The notes: generated from the sequence alone by a model not told the origin. Counted from the stretch's first letter, positions 30,752 to 40,083 are shown. The stretch is 64,000 nt of DNA from Falsirhodobacter sp. 20TX0035 (GCF_028307215.1 NZ_JAQMHV010000003.1:186001-250000); one strand, 5' to 3'. Translations and numbers: made by a program.

Positions 30752-31477
30752 ATGATCCCACCCGCCTTCATCCTCGTGCGCCCGCAGATGGGCGAGAACA
30801 TCGGCGCCGCCGCGCGGGCCATGCTGAACTTCGGGCTGGACCGGATGCGCATCGTGGACCCGCGGGACGGCTGGCCAAACCCGAAGGCCAACGCCATGGC
30901 CTCGGGCGCCGGGCGGGTGCTGGACGGGGCGGGGCTGTTTCCCGACCTGCGCGCGGCGGTGGCCGATTGCGACTACGTCTTCGCCACGACCGCCCGGGGG
31001 CGGGAGCTGACGAAGCCCGTGATGACGCCGGAACGGGCCATGATCCACGCTCGCGCCATGGCGGCCGAGGGCAAGAAGATCGGCGTCCTTTTCGGACCCG
31101 AACGCGCCGGGCTGGAGAACGAGGACGTGGCGCTGGCCAATGCCATCATCACGGTGCCGGTGAACCCGGACTTCCCCTCGCTGAACCTTGGCCAGTGCGT
31201 GCTGCTGACGGCCTATGAATGGCGCCGTCAGGTGGCGGAGGTTCCGGCCGAGGTGGTCCACATGGCCCGCACCGAATTTGCCACGGCGGTCGAGGTGCAG
31301 AAGCTGGGCGACCATTTCGAGGAACGGCTGGAGGAGGCAGGCTTCTTCTTTCCGCCGGCCAAGGTCGATGGCATGAAGCTGTCGCTGCGCAACATGTGGA
31401 GCCGGCTGAACCTGACCCGCGCCGAGGTGCAGACCTTCCACGGCATGCTGCGCCAGATCGTGCGCAAGCGCGGATAA
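30752..31477 (+). CDS. trmJ: tRNA (cytidine/uridine-2'-O-)-methyltransferase TrmJ
   Basis: 241-residue SPOUT methyltransferase. Family features: FILVRPQMGENIGAAARAM, the trefoil-knot motifs IGVLFGPERAGLENEDV and VNPDFPSLNLGQCV, and a C-terminal helical extension of about 80 residues, as in TrmJ proteins that modify position 32 of tRNA. The start ATG 30752 gives the usual N-terminus; the in-frame extension to 30698 lacks homology. Confidence 0.9.
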   Translation: MIPPAFILVRPQMGENIGAAARAMLNFGLDRMRIVDPRDGWPNPKANAMASGAGRVLDGAGLFPDLRAAVADCDYVFATTARGRELTKPVMTPERAMIHARAMAAEGKKIGVLFGPERAGLENEDVALANAIITVPVNPDFPSLNLGQCVLLTAYEWRRQVAEVPAEVVHMARTEFATAVEVQKLGDHFEERLEEAGFFFPPAKVDGMKLSLRNMWSRLNLTRAEVQTFHGMLRQIVRKRG

Positions 31478-31503
31478 CATCATCGAAATAGTGTGAAATG
31501 TTG

Positions 31504-31560
31504 GGCAGGGGCGGTTGAAGCCCTGCCGGATCGCGGTCATAAACAGGGAAATTTCCTGTT
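31504..31560 (+). promoter_or_regulatory. Promoter and hairpins before the mrp operon
   Basis: A hairpin GGCAGGG (31504-31510) with CCCTGCC (31521-31527) overlaps a likely promoter, TTGAAG (31515-31520), 17 bases, CATAAA (31538-31543). An imperfect palindrome AACAGG (31542-31547) ... CCTGTT (31555-31560) with an AAATTT core lies just after it and before the first start codon. Together they may control the antiporter genes. Confidence 0.4.
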
Positions 31561-31581
31561 GCAAAGGTGAACCCCCCGGTC

Positions 31582-34482
31582 ATGGCCCCGCCGTCACTGC
31601 TTCTTCTGCTGCTTGTTCTTCCCTTCATCAGCGGATTGATCGTTGTGACGATGCAGGCCCGCCGCGCAATCGTGGGTGTTTCGGCCTCGGTCATGGCGTC
31701 CGCAGCGGCCTTGGTCGCGCTGTTCTGGCCCGTGGTGCGCGAGGGTGAGATCGTCCGCCACGTGACGTTGTGGCTGCCCCAGCAGGGGATCAATCTGACG
31801 CTGCGGCTGGACGGGCTGTCCTTCATCTTCGCGATGATGGTGACGGGGATCGGCTTCCTTGTCGTGATCTACGCCCGCTACTACCTCTCCAGCAAGGAGC
31901 CTGTGCCGCGCTTCTTCTCGCTTCTGCTGCTGTTCGCGGGGGCGATGAACGGGATGCTGCTGTCGGGCAACATCGTCGTGATGGTGGTGTTCTGGGAGAT
32001 GACGAGCCTCGTCTCCTTCCTGCTGATCGGGTTTTGGCGCACCAACGGCGCGGCGCGGGACGGCGCGCGGATGGCGCTGATCATCACCGCGACGGGCGGG
32101 CTGTGCCTTCTCGCCTCCATGCTGCTGGTGGGGCATGTGGCGGGCAGCTACGATCTGGACCGGGTTCTGGCCTCGGGCGACAAGCTTCGGGCGCATCCTC
32201 TGTACCTGCCGGCGCTTCTGCTGTTCCTGATCGGCTGCTTCACGAAGTCGGCCCAGTTCCCCTTCCACTTCTGGCTGCCCAACGCCATGTCGGCGCCCAC
32301 GCCGGTGTCGGCCTATCTGCATTCGGCCACCATGGTGAAGATGGGGGTCTTCCTGCTGATCCGCTTCGTGCCGGTCTTCGGCGGGACGGAGATCTGGTTC
32401 AACCTCGTGGCCGGGGTGGGTCTGGCCACGCTGGTGATAGGCGCGGTGATCGCGCTGTTCCGGCACGACCTGAAGGGGCTTCTGGCCTATTCCACCATCA
32501 GCCATCTGGGCCTGATCACCGCGCTTGTCGGCATCGGCAGCCCCGAGGCGATCGTGGCCGCCATCTTCCACGTGATGAACCACGCGGTCTTCAAGGCGTC
32601 GCTGTTCATGGCGGCGGGGATCATCGACCATGAAACGGGCACGCGTGACATCCGCCGACTGTCGGGCCTGCGGCACGCGATGCCGGTCACGGCCGCGCTC
32701 GCGGGGGTGGCCTGCGCCGCCATGGCGGGCGTGCCCCTTCTGAACGGCTTCCTGTCGAAAGAGATGTTCTTTGCCGAAACCTTCGCTTGGCACAGCGGAT
32801 CCGTCTTCGACAATGCGATGCCCTATATTGCGGTGCTGGGCACGGCCTTCTCGGTCGCCTATTCGCTCCGGTTCCTGTTGTCGGTCTTCTTCGGCCCGCC
32901 GGCCACCGACCTGCCGAAAGAGGCGCATGAGCCCGTCGCATGGATGCGCCGCCCGGCCGAGATACTGGGCGTGCTGTGCCTTGTCATCGGCATCTTCCCG
33001 GCCGTGACCATCGGCCCGGCGTTGGCCGCCGGCGCGCGCGCTGTGCTGGGTGAAGGCGTGCCCGACTATTCACTGGCGCTGTGGCATGGGGTGAACGCCC
33101 CGCTGATCATGTCGATCATCGCCATCGTGCTGGGCGCGCTGATCTATGGCCTGTTCCACCGTGCGATCGCCCAAGGACCCGAAGGCCCACCACTTTTGTG
33201 GCGCCTGCGCGGGGCGCGGATGTTCGATGCGACGCTGGTGCAGGGCACCTGGCAGATCCCGCGTCGCGCCATCCGCCTGTTCGGCACCGTCCGCCTGCAA
33301 CCGCAGGTGCGCCTTCTGGTCATCCTCGGGATCCTCGCCGTCGCCAGCGCGCTTTGGGGCAGCAACGCCCTGCGCCCGGTGTGGGAGCTGAGCCCAGTCG
33401 ATCCCGTCTTCCTTCTGCTGTGGGTGGCGGGCGCTGCCTGCGCCATCGGCGCGGCGTGGTATGCCAAGTATCACCGCTTCGCCGCGCTGACGCTGTTGGG
33501 CGGGGCGGGGCTGGTGACCAGCGCCACCTTCGTCTGGTTCTCCGCCCCCGATCTTGCGGTGACCCAGCTGCTGGTGGAGATCGTGACCACGGTCCTGCTG
33601 CTTCTGGGCCTGCGCTGGCTGCCCCGCCGCAAGGTGGAGATCGCGGCCGCCGAAGGGCGGAAGGCGAAGATCCGGCGGCGTGTGGATCTGGCGGTGGCGC
33701 TGGTCTGTGGCACGGGCGTCGCGGCGCTGTCCTATGCGGTGATGACGATGCCGGCCGGCAACCTCGCCTCCGACTGGTTCTTGGAACATGCCTATGCTGA
33801 AGGCGGCGGCACCAACGTGGTGAACGTGATCCTCGTGGACTTCCGCGGCTTCGACACGCTGGGGGAGATGACGGTTCTGGCCATCGTCGGCCTGACGGTC
33901 TTCGCCTTGCTGCGCCGCTTCCGCCCGGCCATCGAAAGCAACGAGGTCACGGCCCAGCAGCGTCTGCAGAACGAATATGACGATGCGGCCGACGGCCGGA
34001 AGCGGGGCGACACGGTGCGGGACTACCTGATGGTCGCGTCCGTCATCATGCACTGGATGTTTCCGGTCATCATCATGCTGGCGGCGATGCTGTTCTTCCG
34101 GGGGCATGACCTGCCGGGCGGCGGTTTTGCGGGCGGCGTGGCGCTGGCCATCGCCTTCCTGCTGCAATACCTCGCCGCCGACGTGACCTGGGTGGAGGAT
34201 CGGTTGCGCATCCTGCCGGTGCGCTGGATCGCGATCGGGCTCCTGATCTCCACCGCCGTGGGAATGGGGTCGTGGATCTTCGGCTATCCCTTCCTGACGG
34301 CGCATTCGCAATACATCCACATCCCGCTGATCGGCGACGTGCCGGCGGCCACGGCGCTTCTGTTCGACGTGGGCGTGTTCGTCCTGGTCGTGGGGGCCGT
34401 GGTTCTGATGCAGGTGGCGATCGCCCACCAGTCGCTGCGCTGGTACCGCGCCCGCGAAAAGGCCGAAGGGGAGGAAGGCTGA
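31582..34482 (+). CDS. mrpA: Mrp-type monovalent cation/H+ antiporter, fused subunit A/B
   Basis: 966 residues with about twenty membrane helices. The N-terminal ~780 residues form the NuoL-like MrpA core (KSAQFPFHFWLPNAMSAPTPVSAYLHSATMVK is the conserved proton-channel region in two pieces) with the MrpA-specific C-terminal part (VRDYL boundary). The last ~150 residues form an MrpB domain (FFRGHDLPGGGFAGG). This A/B fusion is the PhaAB type of alphaproteobacteria. ATG 31582 follows AAGGTGA; GTG 31567 is in frame. It is the first gene of a six-gene operon for Na+ or K+ export. Confidence 0.95.
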   Translation: MAPPSLLLLLLVLPFISGLIVVTMQARRAIVGVSASVMASAAALVALFWPVVREGEIVRHVTLWLPQQGINLTLRLDGLSFIFAMMVTGIGFLVVIYARYYLSSKEPVPRFFSLLLLFAGAMNGMLLSGNIVVMVVFWEMTSLVSFLLIGFWRTNGAARDGARMALIITATGGLCLLASMLLVGHVAGSYDLDRVLASGDKLRAHPLYLPALLLFLIGCFTKSAQFPFHFWLPNAMSAPTPVSAYLHSATMVKMGVFLLIRFVPVFGGTEIWFNLVAGVGLATLVIGAVIALFRHDLKGLLAYSTISHLGLITALVGIGSPEAIVAAIFHVMNHAVFKASLFMAAGIIDHETGTRDIRRLSGLRHAMPVTAALAGVACAAMAGVPLLNGFLSKEMFFAETFAWHSGSVFDNAMPYIAVLGTAFSVAYSLRFLLSVFFGPPATDLPKEAHEPVAWMRRPAEILGVLCLVIGIFPAVTIGPALAAGARAVLGEGVPDYSLALWHGVNAPLIMSIIAIVLGALIYGLFHRAIAQGPEGPPLLWRLRGARMFDATLVQGTWQIPRRAIRLFGTVRLQPQVRLLVILGILAVASALWGSNALRPVWELSPVDPVFLLLWVAGAACAIGAAWYAKYHRFAALTLLGGAGLVTSATFVWFSAPDLAVTQLLVEIVTTVLLLLGLRWLPRRKVEIAAAEGRKAKIRRRVDLAVALVCGTGVAALSYAVMTMPAGNLASDWFLEHAYAEGGGTNVVNVILVDFRGFDTLGEMTVLAIVGLTVFALLRRFRPAIESNEVTAQQRLQNEYDDAADGRKRGDTVRDYLMVASVIMHWMFPVIIMLAAMLFFRGHDLPGGGFAGGVALAIAFLLQYLAADVTWVEDRLRILPVRWIAIGLLISTAVGMGSWIFGYPFLTAHSQYIHIPLIGDVPAATALLFDVGVFVLVVGAVVLMQVAIAHQSLRWYRAREKAEGEEG

Positions 34483-34826
34483 TGGAACTGATCCTGGCCC
34501 TTGGCATCGGCGCGCTTGTCGCCTCCGGGACGTGGCTGGTCATGCGGCCGCGCAGCTTTCAGGTGATCATCGGGCTGTGCCTGCTGTCCTATGGCGTGAA
34601 CCTGTTCATCTTCTCCATGGGGCGGCTGCGGATCGGGGCTGCGGCGATCATGCCCAAGGGCGGCGTGGTGGATCCGTCGCTTTACGCCGATCCTATCCCG
34701 CAGGCGCTGGTGCTGACCGCCATCGTCATCAGCTTTGCCACGACGGCGCTGTTTCTTGTGGTGCTTCTGGCGTCGCGCGGATTCATGGGCACGGATCACG
34801 TGGACGGAAAGGACCCGAAACGTTGA
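34482..34826 (+). CDS. mrpC: Mrp-type antiporter subunit C
   Basis: 114-residue NuoK-like protein with three helices: an N-terminal helix, SFQVIIGLCLLSYGVNLFIF and ALVLTAIVISFATTALF; the Glu/Lys layout matches MnhC/PhaC. ATG 34482 overlaps the mrpA stop (TGATG). GGAGGAAGG lies just upstream. It is an essential partner in the seven-polypeptide antiporter. Confidence 0.95.
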   Translation: MELILALGIGALVASGTWLVMRPRSFQVIIGLCLLSYGVNLFIFSMGRLRIGAAAIMPKGGVVDPSLYADPIPQALVLTAIVISFATTALFLVVLLASRGFMGTDHVDGKDPKR

Positions 34827-36445
34827 CCCCGCAGCACCTTGTCATCGCCCCCATCCTGATCCCGCTTCTGGCCGGCGCCGCCATGCTTCTGTACGAGGAG
34901 CGTCAGCGCCGCGTGAAGTTCGCGATCAGCCTTGGCGCCTGCGTGGCCATGCTGGCCGTCGCGGTCGAACTGCTGATCCGCGCCAAGGCCCCGTCCGGGG
35001 GCAGCCTGATCGGGCTGTATCTTCTGGGCGACTGGCCCACGCCCTTCGGGATCAACCTGGTGCTGGACCGGCTGACGGCGCTGATGCTGGTGCTGTCCTC
35101 GGTCCTGTCCATCGCGGTGCTGGTCTACGCCTGGGGCGGCTGGCAGGGGCGCGGGCAGCACTTCCACAGCCTGTTCATGTTCCAGATGATGGGCGTCAAC
35201 GGCGCCTTTCTGACGGGTGACCTGTTCAACCTGTTCGTCTTCTTCGAGATCATGCTGGCCGCGTCCTACGGGCTGCTTCTGCACGGGTCGGGGCCCGAGC
35301 GGGTGCGCGCCGGGATGCACTACATCGTCATCAACCTGGTGGCGTCGCTGTTCTTCCTGATCGGCGTGTCGATGATCTACGGCGTCACGGGCACGCTCAA
35401 CATGGCCGATCTAGCGCGGATGATGCCCGACCTGATCGCGCGCGACCGGGCGATGGTCCAAGCCGCCATGGCGATCCTGGGGCTGGTGTTCCTGGTGAAG
35501 GCCGGGATCTGGCCCCTGGGCATGTGGCTGCCCGCGACGTATCAGGCGGCCTCGGCCCCGGCGGCGGCGATGTTCGCGATCCTGACCAAGGTGGGCGTCT
35601 ATGTCATCCTGCGGGTTGCCTTCCTGAACTTCGCGCCCGGCAGCGGCGCCTCGGCCGGGTTCGGGGCGGAACTGCTGGTCGTGGGCGGGCTTGCCACGAT
35701 CGCGTTCGGCAGCCTCGGCATCCTCGGGTCGCAGACGATGCCGCGGATGGCGGGATACGCCGTGCTCATCTCCTCGGGGACGATGATCGGCACGGCGGGG
35801 CTGGCGCTTCTGGGCGGCGGCTCGGGGATGCTGGCGGGCGCGCTTTACTACATGCTCGGCTCCACCCTCGGGATCGCCGCGCTGTTCCTGCTCGTCGAAC
35901 TGGTGGATCGGGGGCAAAGCGCCGTCGCCGCCATGCTGGCTTTGTCCGCCGACCTGTTCGGCGCGCCGGAGGATGAGCCGGAAGAGGACCAGACCGGCCT
36001 GATCGTGCCCGCCACGATGACGATCCTCGGCCTCAGCTTCGCTGCGCTCGCGGTGCTGCTGGCGGGGCTGCCACCCTTGCCGGGCTTTGTGGGCAAGGTC
36101 GTGATGCTGACGGCGATGCTGAAGGGCGGCGTGTCGGGGCAGGCGGTGGCTTGGATCTTCATGGCCGCACTCATCATCTCGGGCCTCGCCACGCTGATCG
36201 CGCTGCTGCGCGTGGGGGTGCAGACCTTCTGGGCCGCGGCCGATCAGGACGATCCGAAGGTCCTGGCGGTGGAGATCGCGCCCATCCTGGCCCTTCTGGC
36301 GCTGGTGGCCGTGCTGACGTGGCAGGCCCGTCCCGTGATGCGCTACATGGAGGCGACGGCCGCGGCCCTGCACCGGCCCGAGGTCTACATCTCGGGCGTT
36401 CTGACGGCCGAACGGACGCAGCACCGGCGGGAGGTCGCGGAATGA
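34823..36445 (+). CDS. mrpD: Mrp-type antiporter subunit D
   Basis: 540-residue NuoM/N-like proton-channel subunit with about fourteen helices. Landmarks are FFEIMLAASYGLL with the conserved Glu, FLVKAGIWPLGMWLPATYQA with the Lys of the half-channel, and GLPPLPGFVGK. The start is TTG 34823, overlapping the mrpC stop (TTGA), with GGAAAGGA upstream. An acidic insert (EDEPEEDQ) lies near residue 390. Confidence 0.95.
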   Translation: MTPQHLVIAPILIPLLAGAAMLLYEERQRRVKFAISLGACVAMLAVAVELLIRAKAPSGGSLIGLYLLGDWPTPFGINLVLDRLTALMLVLSSVLSIAVLVYAWGGWQGRGQHFHSLFMFQMMGVNGAFLTGDLFNLFVFFEIMLAASYGLLLHGSGPERVRAGMHYIVINLVASLFFLIGVSMIYGVTGTLNMADLARMMPDLIARDRAMVQAAMAILGLVFLVKAGIWPLGMWLPATYQAASAPAAAMFAILTKVGVYVILRVAFLNFAPGSGASAGFGAELLVVGGLATIAFGSLGILGSQTMPRMAGYAVLISSGTMIGTAGLALLGGGSGMLAGALYYMLGSTLGIAALFLLVELVDRGQSAVAAMLALSADLFGAPEDEPEEDQTGLIVPATMTILGLSFAALAVLLAGLPPLPGFVGKVVMLTAMLKGGVSGQAVAWIFMAALIISGLATLIALLRVGVQTFWAAADQDDPKVLAVEIAPILALLALVAVLTWQARPVMRYMEATAAALHRPEVYISGVLTAERTQHRREVAE

Positions 36446-36930
36446 GGCGTCTGGTCCCCCACCCGCTGCTGGCCGTGGCGCTGGTTCTGATGTGGCTGAT
36501 CCTGACGCGCTTCTCGCTCGGCCAGCTGGTCCTGGGAACGGGGGTGGCGCTGGTCGCCTCATGGGCCCTCGGACCGCTGGAGCCGAAGACCATCCGCATC
36601 CGGCGTTGGCGTCCGATCCCCGGCCTGCTGGCGGTTCTGGCCGGCGACGTGCTGTGGTCGAACCTCCGGGTCGCGCGGATGATCCTGTCGGGCCGCATTC
36701 CGTCCTCGGGCGTGGTGGAGGTGGATCTGGACAGCCGCGACCGGGCGGTGCTGGCGCTTTTGGCCATCATCATCTCGGCCACGCCGGGGACGTCCTGGCT
36801 GGGGTGGAACCCGCGCAGCGGCAAAATGCTGCTGCACGTCTTCGACCTGCGCGAGGAGGACGAGTGGAAGACGCTGATCCAGACGCGCTATGAATGCCGC
36901 CTGCGGGAGATTTTCGAATGGGAGACCTGA
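36442..36930 (+). CDS. mrpE: Mrp-type antiporter subunit E
   Basis: 162 residues: two N-terminal helices (HPLLAVALVLMWLILTRF, LVLGTGVALVASWAL), then a soluble domain with the MnhE landmarks DLDSRDRAVLALLAIIIS and TPGTSWLGW. ATG overlaps the mrpD stop (ATGA). Needed for complex assembly. Confidence 0.93.
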   Translation: MRRLVPHPLLAVALVLMWLILTRFSLGQLVLGTGVALVASWALGPLEPKTIRIRRWRPIPGLLAVLAGDVLWSNLRVARMILSGRIPSSGVVEVDLDSRDRAVLALLAIIISATPGTSWLGWNPRSGKMLLHVFDLREEDEWKTLIQTRYECRLREIFEWET

Positions 36931-37199
36931 TCCTTTCCGTGTCCGTCTTCGTGGCGCAGGGCATGCTGGCCTTCGCCATCCTGTTCGCGGGCCTGCGGGC
37001 GCTGCGGGGCCCCCGCGCGCAGGACCGCGTGCTGGCGCTGGACACGATCTATGTGAACGTGCTGCTGCTGCTGGTGCTGTCGGGCATCCGCACCGGCACG
37101 GTGTTCTTCTTCGAAGCCACGCTGATCATCGCCGTTCTCAGCTTCGTGGCAACGGTGGCGCTGGCGAAATTCCTCATGCGGGGCGAGGTGATCGAATGA
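36918..37199 (+). CDS. mrpF: Mrp-type antiporter subunit F
   Basis: 93 residues with three helices and the MnhF signature RALRGPRAQDRVLALDTI. ATG 36918 lies inside the 3' end of mrpE (13-base overlap). The C-terminal helix ends VALAKFLMRGEVIE. Confidence 0.94.
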   Translation: MGDLILSVSVFVAQGMLAFAILFAGLRALRGPRAQDRVLALDTIYVNVLLLLVLSGIRTGTVFFFEATLIIAVLSFVATVALAKFLMRGEVIE

Positions 37200-37558
37200 C
37201 GGGACTTCCCCTTTGGGCGGCCATTCTGGTGTCGGCGCTGGTGCTGGCCGGGGCGGCCATGTCCCTGATCGGGGCCATCGGGCTGTTGCGGCTGCCGAAA
37301 TTCTACCAACGGCTGCACGCGCCGGGGTTGACCACCAGCTCCGGCTCCATCTGCATCATCCTGGGGTCGATGATCGGGTTTTCGCTGCTGAACGAGCGGC
37401 TGGTGCTGCATGAGGCGCTGATCGGCCTGTTCATCATGTGCACCACGCCTGTGACGCTGATGCTTCTGGGCCGCGCCGCGCTGTACCGCGATCGGGCCGA
37501 GAACCGGCCCGTGGTGGCGCCCACGGATCCGCTGGCCGTGCCGCCGCGTCAGGACTGA
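37196..37558 (+). CDS. mrpG: Mrp-type antiporter subunit G
   Basis: 120 residues, three helices, with the MnhG motif GLLRLPKFYQRLHAPGLTTS. The start overlaps the mrpF stop (ATGA). Last gene of the operon; its end overlaps the convergent modC by 10 bases, so no separate terminator fits between them. Confidence 0.94.
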   Translation: MTGLPLWAAILVSALVLAGAAMSLIGAIGLLRLPKFYQRLHAPGLTTSSGSICIILGSMIGFSLLNERLVLHEALIGLFIMCTTPVTLMLLGRAALYRDRAENRPVVAPTDPLAVPPRQD

Positions 37559-38598
37559 ACCACCAGCGCCGCCGATTTCAGGATGGCGTGCACCGGCGTG
37601 CCGGGGGCAAGGTCCAGAGCAGTGGCCGAACGGCGGGTGATCCGGGCCAGCAGCAGCTGGTCCCCCCCGCAGGTCAGCCGCACCATCACGGTCGCGCCCT
37701 GCGCGTGCAGGTCCAGAACCCGGGCGGGCAGGACGTTCAGGGCGGACAACCCCTCGGGCCGGGCGCGGGCGATGATGACATCCTCGGCCATGATGCGCAG
37801 GCGGGCGGGCTGGCCTACCGCCACCGGCAAGGGCAGCACGAGATCCCCCATCGGTGTCGCGATGACGGCCAGCCCGTCCGGGTCCTGCGCGGTGACATCG
37901 CCGGACACGACGGCCCCGGCCGCGCGCGGCCCCAGATGCGCGGCCAGAAGCGGGTCGGAAAACACGTCCTCGGGCCGGCCGAACCCGGCCAGCCGACCGT
38001 TCGCGATCAGCGCCACGTGGCTGGCCAGCCGGATCACTTCGGCCAGCGAGTGGCTCACATACAGCATCGGGATCGACGCCTCGGCCGCCAGCCGTTCAAG
38101 ATAGGGCAGGATGTCGTCCTTGCGCGCGGCGTCCAGCGCCGACAACGGCTCATCCAGGATCAGGAGGTCGGGGGCCTGCAGAAGCGCGCGGCCGATGGCG
38201 ACGCGCTGGCGTTCCCCGCCGGACAGATTGGCCGGGCGGCGCGGCAGCAGGGGCGCGATGTCCAGAAGGTCCGCGATATGGGCAAGGCCGCGGTCGTCCG
38301 GCGCACCATAAAGCAGGTTGCGGCGCACGGTCAGGTGCGGGAAAAGCCGTGCCTCCTGAAACACATAGCCGACGCGGCGAAGGTGCGGTGGCGTCCAGGT
38401 GCCATCTTCGAACAGGGTTCGGCCGTTCAACCGCACATGGCCCGCATCCGGACGAAGAAGACCGGCCACCGCATTGGCAACGCTTGTCTTTCCCGCGCCG
38501 GAAGGACCGAAGAGGGCGGTGACGCCCGGCGGCGCGGTGAAGGCCAGATCCAGATCCGCCGCCGGAAAGCGGTGGCGCAGCGCGACGTCGAGGCTCAT
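37549..38598 (-). CDS. modC: Molybdate ABC transporter ATP-binding protein
   Basis: 349 residues. ATPase domain with Walker A GPSGAGKTS, signature LSGGERQRVAIGRA and Walker B LLILDEPLSALD, then a C-terminal molybdate-binding TOBE/Mop domain from ~285 (SALNVLPARVLDL, GGDQLLLARITRRSA). ATG 38598 overlaps the modB stop (ATGA). The gene order modA-modB-modC on the minus strand is standard; no modE regulator is in the window. Confidence 0.96.
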   Translation of the reverse strand: MSLDVALRHRFPAADLDLAFTAPPGVTALFGPSGAGKTSVANAVAGLLRPDAGHVRLNGRTLFEDGTWTPPHLRRVGYVFQEARLFPHLTVRRNLLYGAPDDRGLAHIADLLDIAPLLPRRPANLSGGERQRVAIGRALLQAPDLLILDEPLSALDAARKDDILPYLERLAAEASIPMLYVSHSLAEVIRLASHVALIANGRLAGFGRPEDVFSDPLLAAHLGPRAAGAVVSGDVTAQDPDGLAVIATPMGDLVLPLPVAVGQPARLRIMAEDVIIARARPEGLSALNVLPARVLDLHAQGATVMVRLTCGGDQLLLARITRRSATALDLAPGTPVHAILKSAALVVQS

Positions 38599-39284
38599 GT
38601 CAGGCGGGCCTTTCGCAGGCGGGCGGCCAGAACCTCGGACAGAAGGATCGCGCCTACGGCCAGCAGGATGGAGATCATGATCAGCCGGAACGCTTGCGGT
38701 TCGGCCCCCGGCACCTGCAGCAGCGAATAGATGGCCGAGGGCAGCGTCTGCGTCTGCCCCGGGATGTTCGACACGAAGGTGATCGTGGCCCCGAACTCGC
38801 CCATCGCCTTGGCGAAGGCCAGAACCGCGCCCGCAAGGATGCCCGGCAGCGCCAGCGGCAGTGTCACGGTCAGGAACACCCGGCGGGGCGAGGCCCCAAG
38901 CGTGGACGCCGCCGCCTCCAGCCCCGGATCGATCGCCTCGATCGACAGGCGGATCGCGCGGACCATCAGCGGGAAGGCCATCACGGCGGCGGCCAGCGCC
39001 GCTCCCGTCCAGTGAAAGGCGAAGACGATGCCGACCTTCTCCAGAAGCGCCCCCACGGGGCCGCGCCGTCCGAAGGTCAGGAGCAGAAGATACCCTGTCA
39101 CGATGGGCGGCAGGATCAGCGGCAGGTGCACCAGCCCATCCACCAGCGCCTTGCCACGAAACTCCCTTCGCGCCAGAAGATGGGCCACGGCGATCCCGAA
39201 GGGCAGGCTGCACAGTGTCGCCACCGCGGAAACCCGCAACGACAACTCCACCGCCTGCCATTCCTGAACCGTCAGCCCGCCCAT
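38595..39284 (-). CDS. modB: Molybdate ABC transporter permease
   Basis: 229 residues with five to six helices. The EAA loop that contacts ModC reads EAAASTLGASPRRVFLTVTL, and FAKAMGEFGATITF is the conserved ModB segment. ATG 39284 follows the modA stop after a single base, so translation is coupled. Confidence 0.96.
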   Translation of the reverse strand: MGGLTVQEWQAVELSLRVSAVATLCSLPFGIAVAHLLARREFRGKALVDGLVHLPLILPPIVTGYLLLLTFGRRGPVGALLEKVGIVFAFHWTGAALAAAVMAFPLMVRAIRLSIEAIDPGLEAAASTLGASPRRVFLTVTLPLALPGILAGAVLAFAKAMGEFGATITFVSNIPGQTQTLPSAIYSLLQVPGAEPQAFRLIMISILLAVGAILLSEVLAARLRKARLT

Positions 39285-39285
39285 G

Positions 39286-40023
39286 TCAGCGAAGGACGTC
39301 GAACCCCTGCGCGCGGAAGACGGCGGCCGCCTCGTCCGAGGACAGATGCTTCAGGAAGGCCTCGGCCGCGGGGGTGTCGTGCCCCTTGATCAAGGCGGCG
39401 GGGTAGGTGATTGGGTCGTGGCTTCCCGAGGGGAAAGTCAGCACGGCGTCCACGCGGGGTTCGGCCTTGGCGTCCGAGGCGTAGACGATGCCCATATGCG
39501 CCTCTCCCGCCGCGACGAGGGCGAGGGCCGCGCGCACGTCGTCCGTCTGGGCGACGCGGGGGGCCAGGGCCTCCCACAGGCCCAGATGGGTCAGGGCCTG
39601 CTTGCCGTAAACCCCGGCGGGAACGGAGTCCACCATCGCCATGGCAAGATAGCTTTCGCCCAGCGTCTCGGGAAGCTCCTCTGCCGTGATGGGGGCGCTG
39701 CCCTTCGGTCCGATAGCGACCAGCGTGTTGCCCAACAGGTCTTCGCGCGAGGCGCCTGCGACCAAGCCTTCCGTTTCCACCGCCTCCATCCAGTCGGTGG
39801 AGGCGGAGATGAAGAGGTTTGCCGGCGCGCCCGCCACGATCTGCTTGGCCAGCGTGGAGGAGCCGGCATAGGACACGGTCACGCTGTCGCCGCTTTCGGG
39901 CTGCCATTCGGCCGCGATCTGGTCCAGCGCGGTTTTCAGGCTGGCGGCCGCGAACACGGTCACGGTGTCGGCGTGGGCGGCCGTGGACAGGGCAAGAAAG
40001 GCGACGAGGGTCAGGCGGAGCAT
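39286..40023 (-). CDS. modA: Molybdate ABC transporter substrate-binding protein
   Basis: 245 residues with a signal peptide (MLRLTLVAFLALSTAAHA, cleavage before DTVTV). The mature protein opens with FAAASLKTALDQIA and has SYAGSSTLAKQI, the serine-rich oxyanion site of ModA. AAGGAT lies before ATG 40023. It is the first gene of modABC; a palindrome at 40042 stands in its leader. Confidence 0.95.
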   Translation of the reverse strand: MLRLTLVAFLALSTAAHADTVTVFAAASLKTALDQIAAEWQPESGDSVTVSYAGSSTLAKQIVAGAPANLFISASTDWMEAVETEGLVAGASREDLLGNTLVAIGPKGSAPITAEELPETLGESYLAMAMVDSVPAGVYGKQALTHLGLWEALAPRVAQTDDVRAALALVAAGEAHMGIVYASDAKAEPRVDAVLTFPSGSHDPITYPAALIKGHDTPAAEAFLKHLSSDEAAAVFRAQGFDVLR

Positions 40024-40041
40024 GGGATATCCTTGGTGGGC

Positions 40042-40065
40042 GTGCCGGTGATCATGCACCGGCAC
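40042..40065. promoter_or_regulatory. Perfect 9-bp inverted repeat upstream of modA
   Basis: GTGCCGGTG (40042-40050), six bases, then CACCGGCAC (40057-40065). It lies between the opgH stop and the modA start. No T-run follows on either strand. It could be a molybdate-responsive operator or an opgH-end hairpin; it does not look like the known ModE box with ATAT arms. Confidence 0.4.
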
Positions 40066-40083
40066 ACCGCAAAGGCAACCCCT

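Noticed and set aside
39386-39396. FNR-like TTGATCAA sequence
   Set aside because: It lies inside modA coding sequence and lacks the four-base spacer of a true FNR site.
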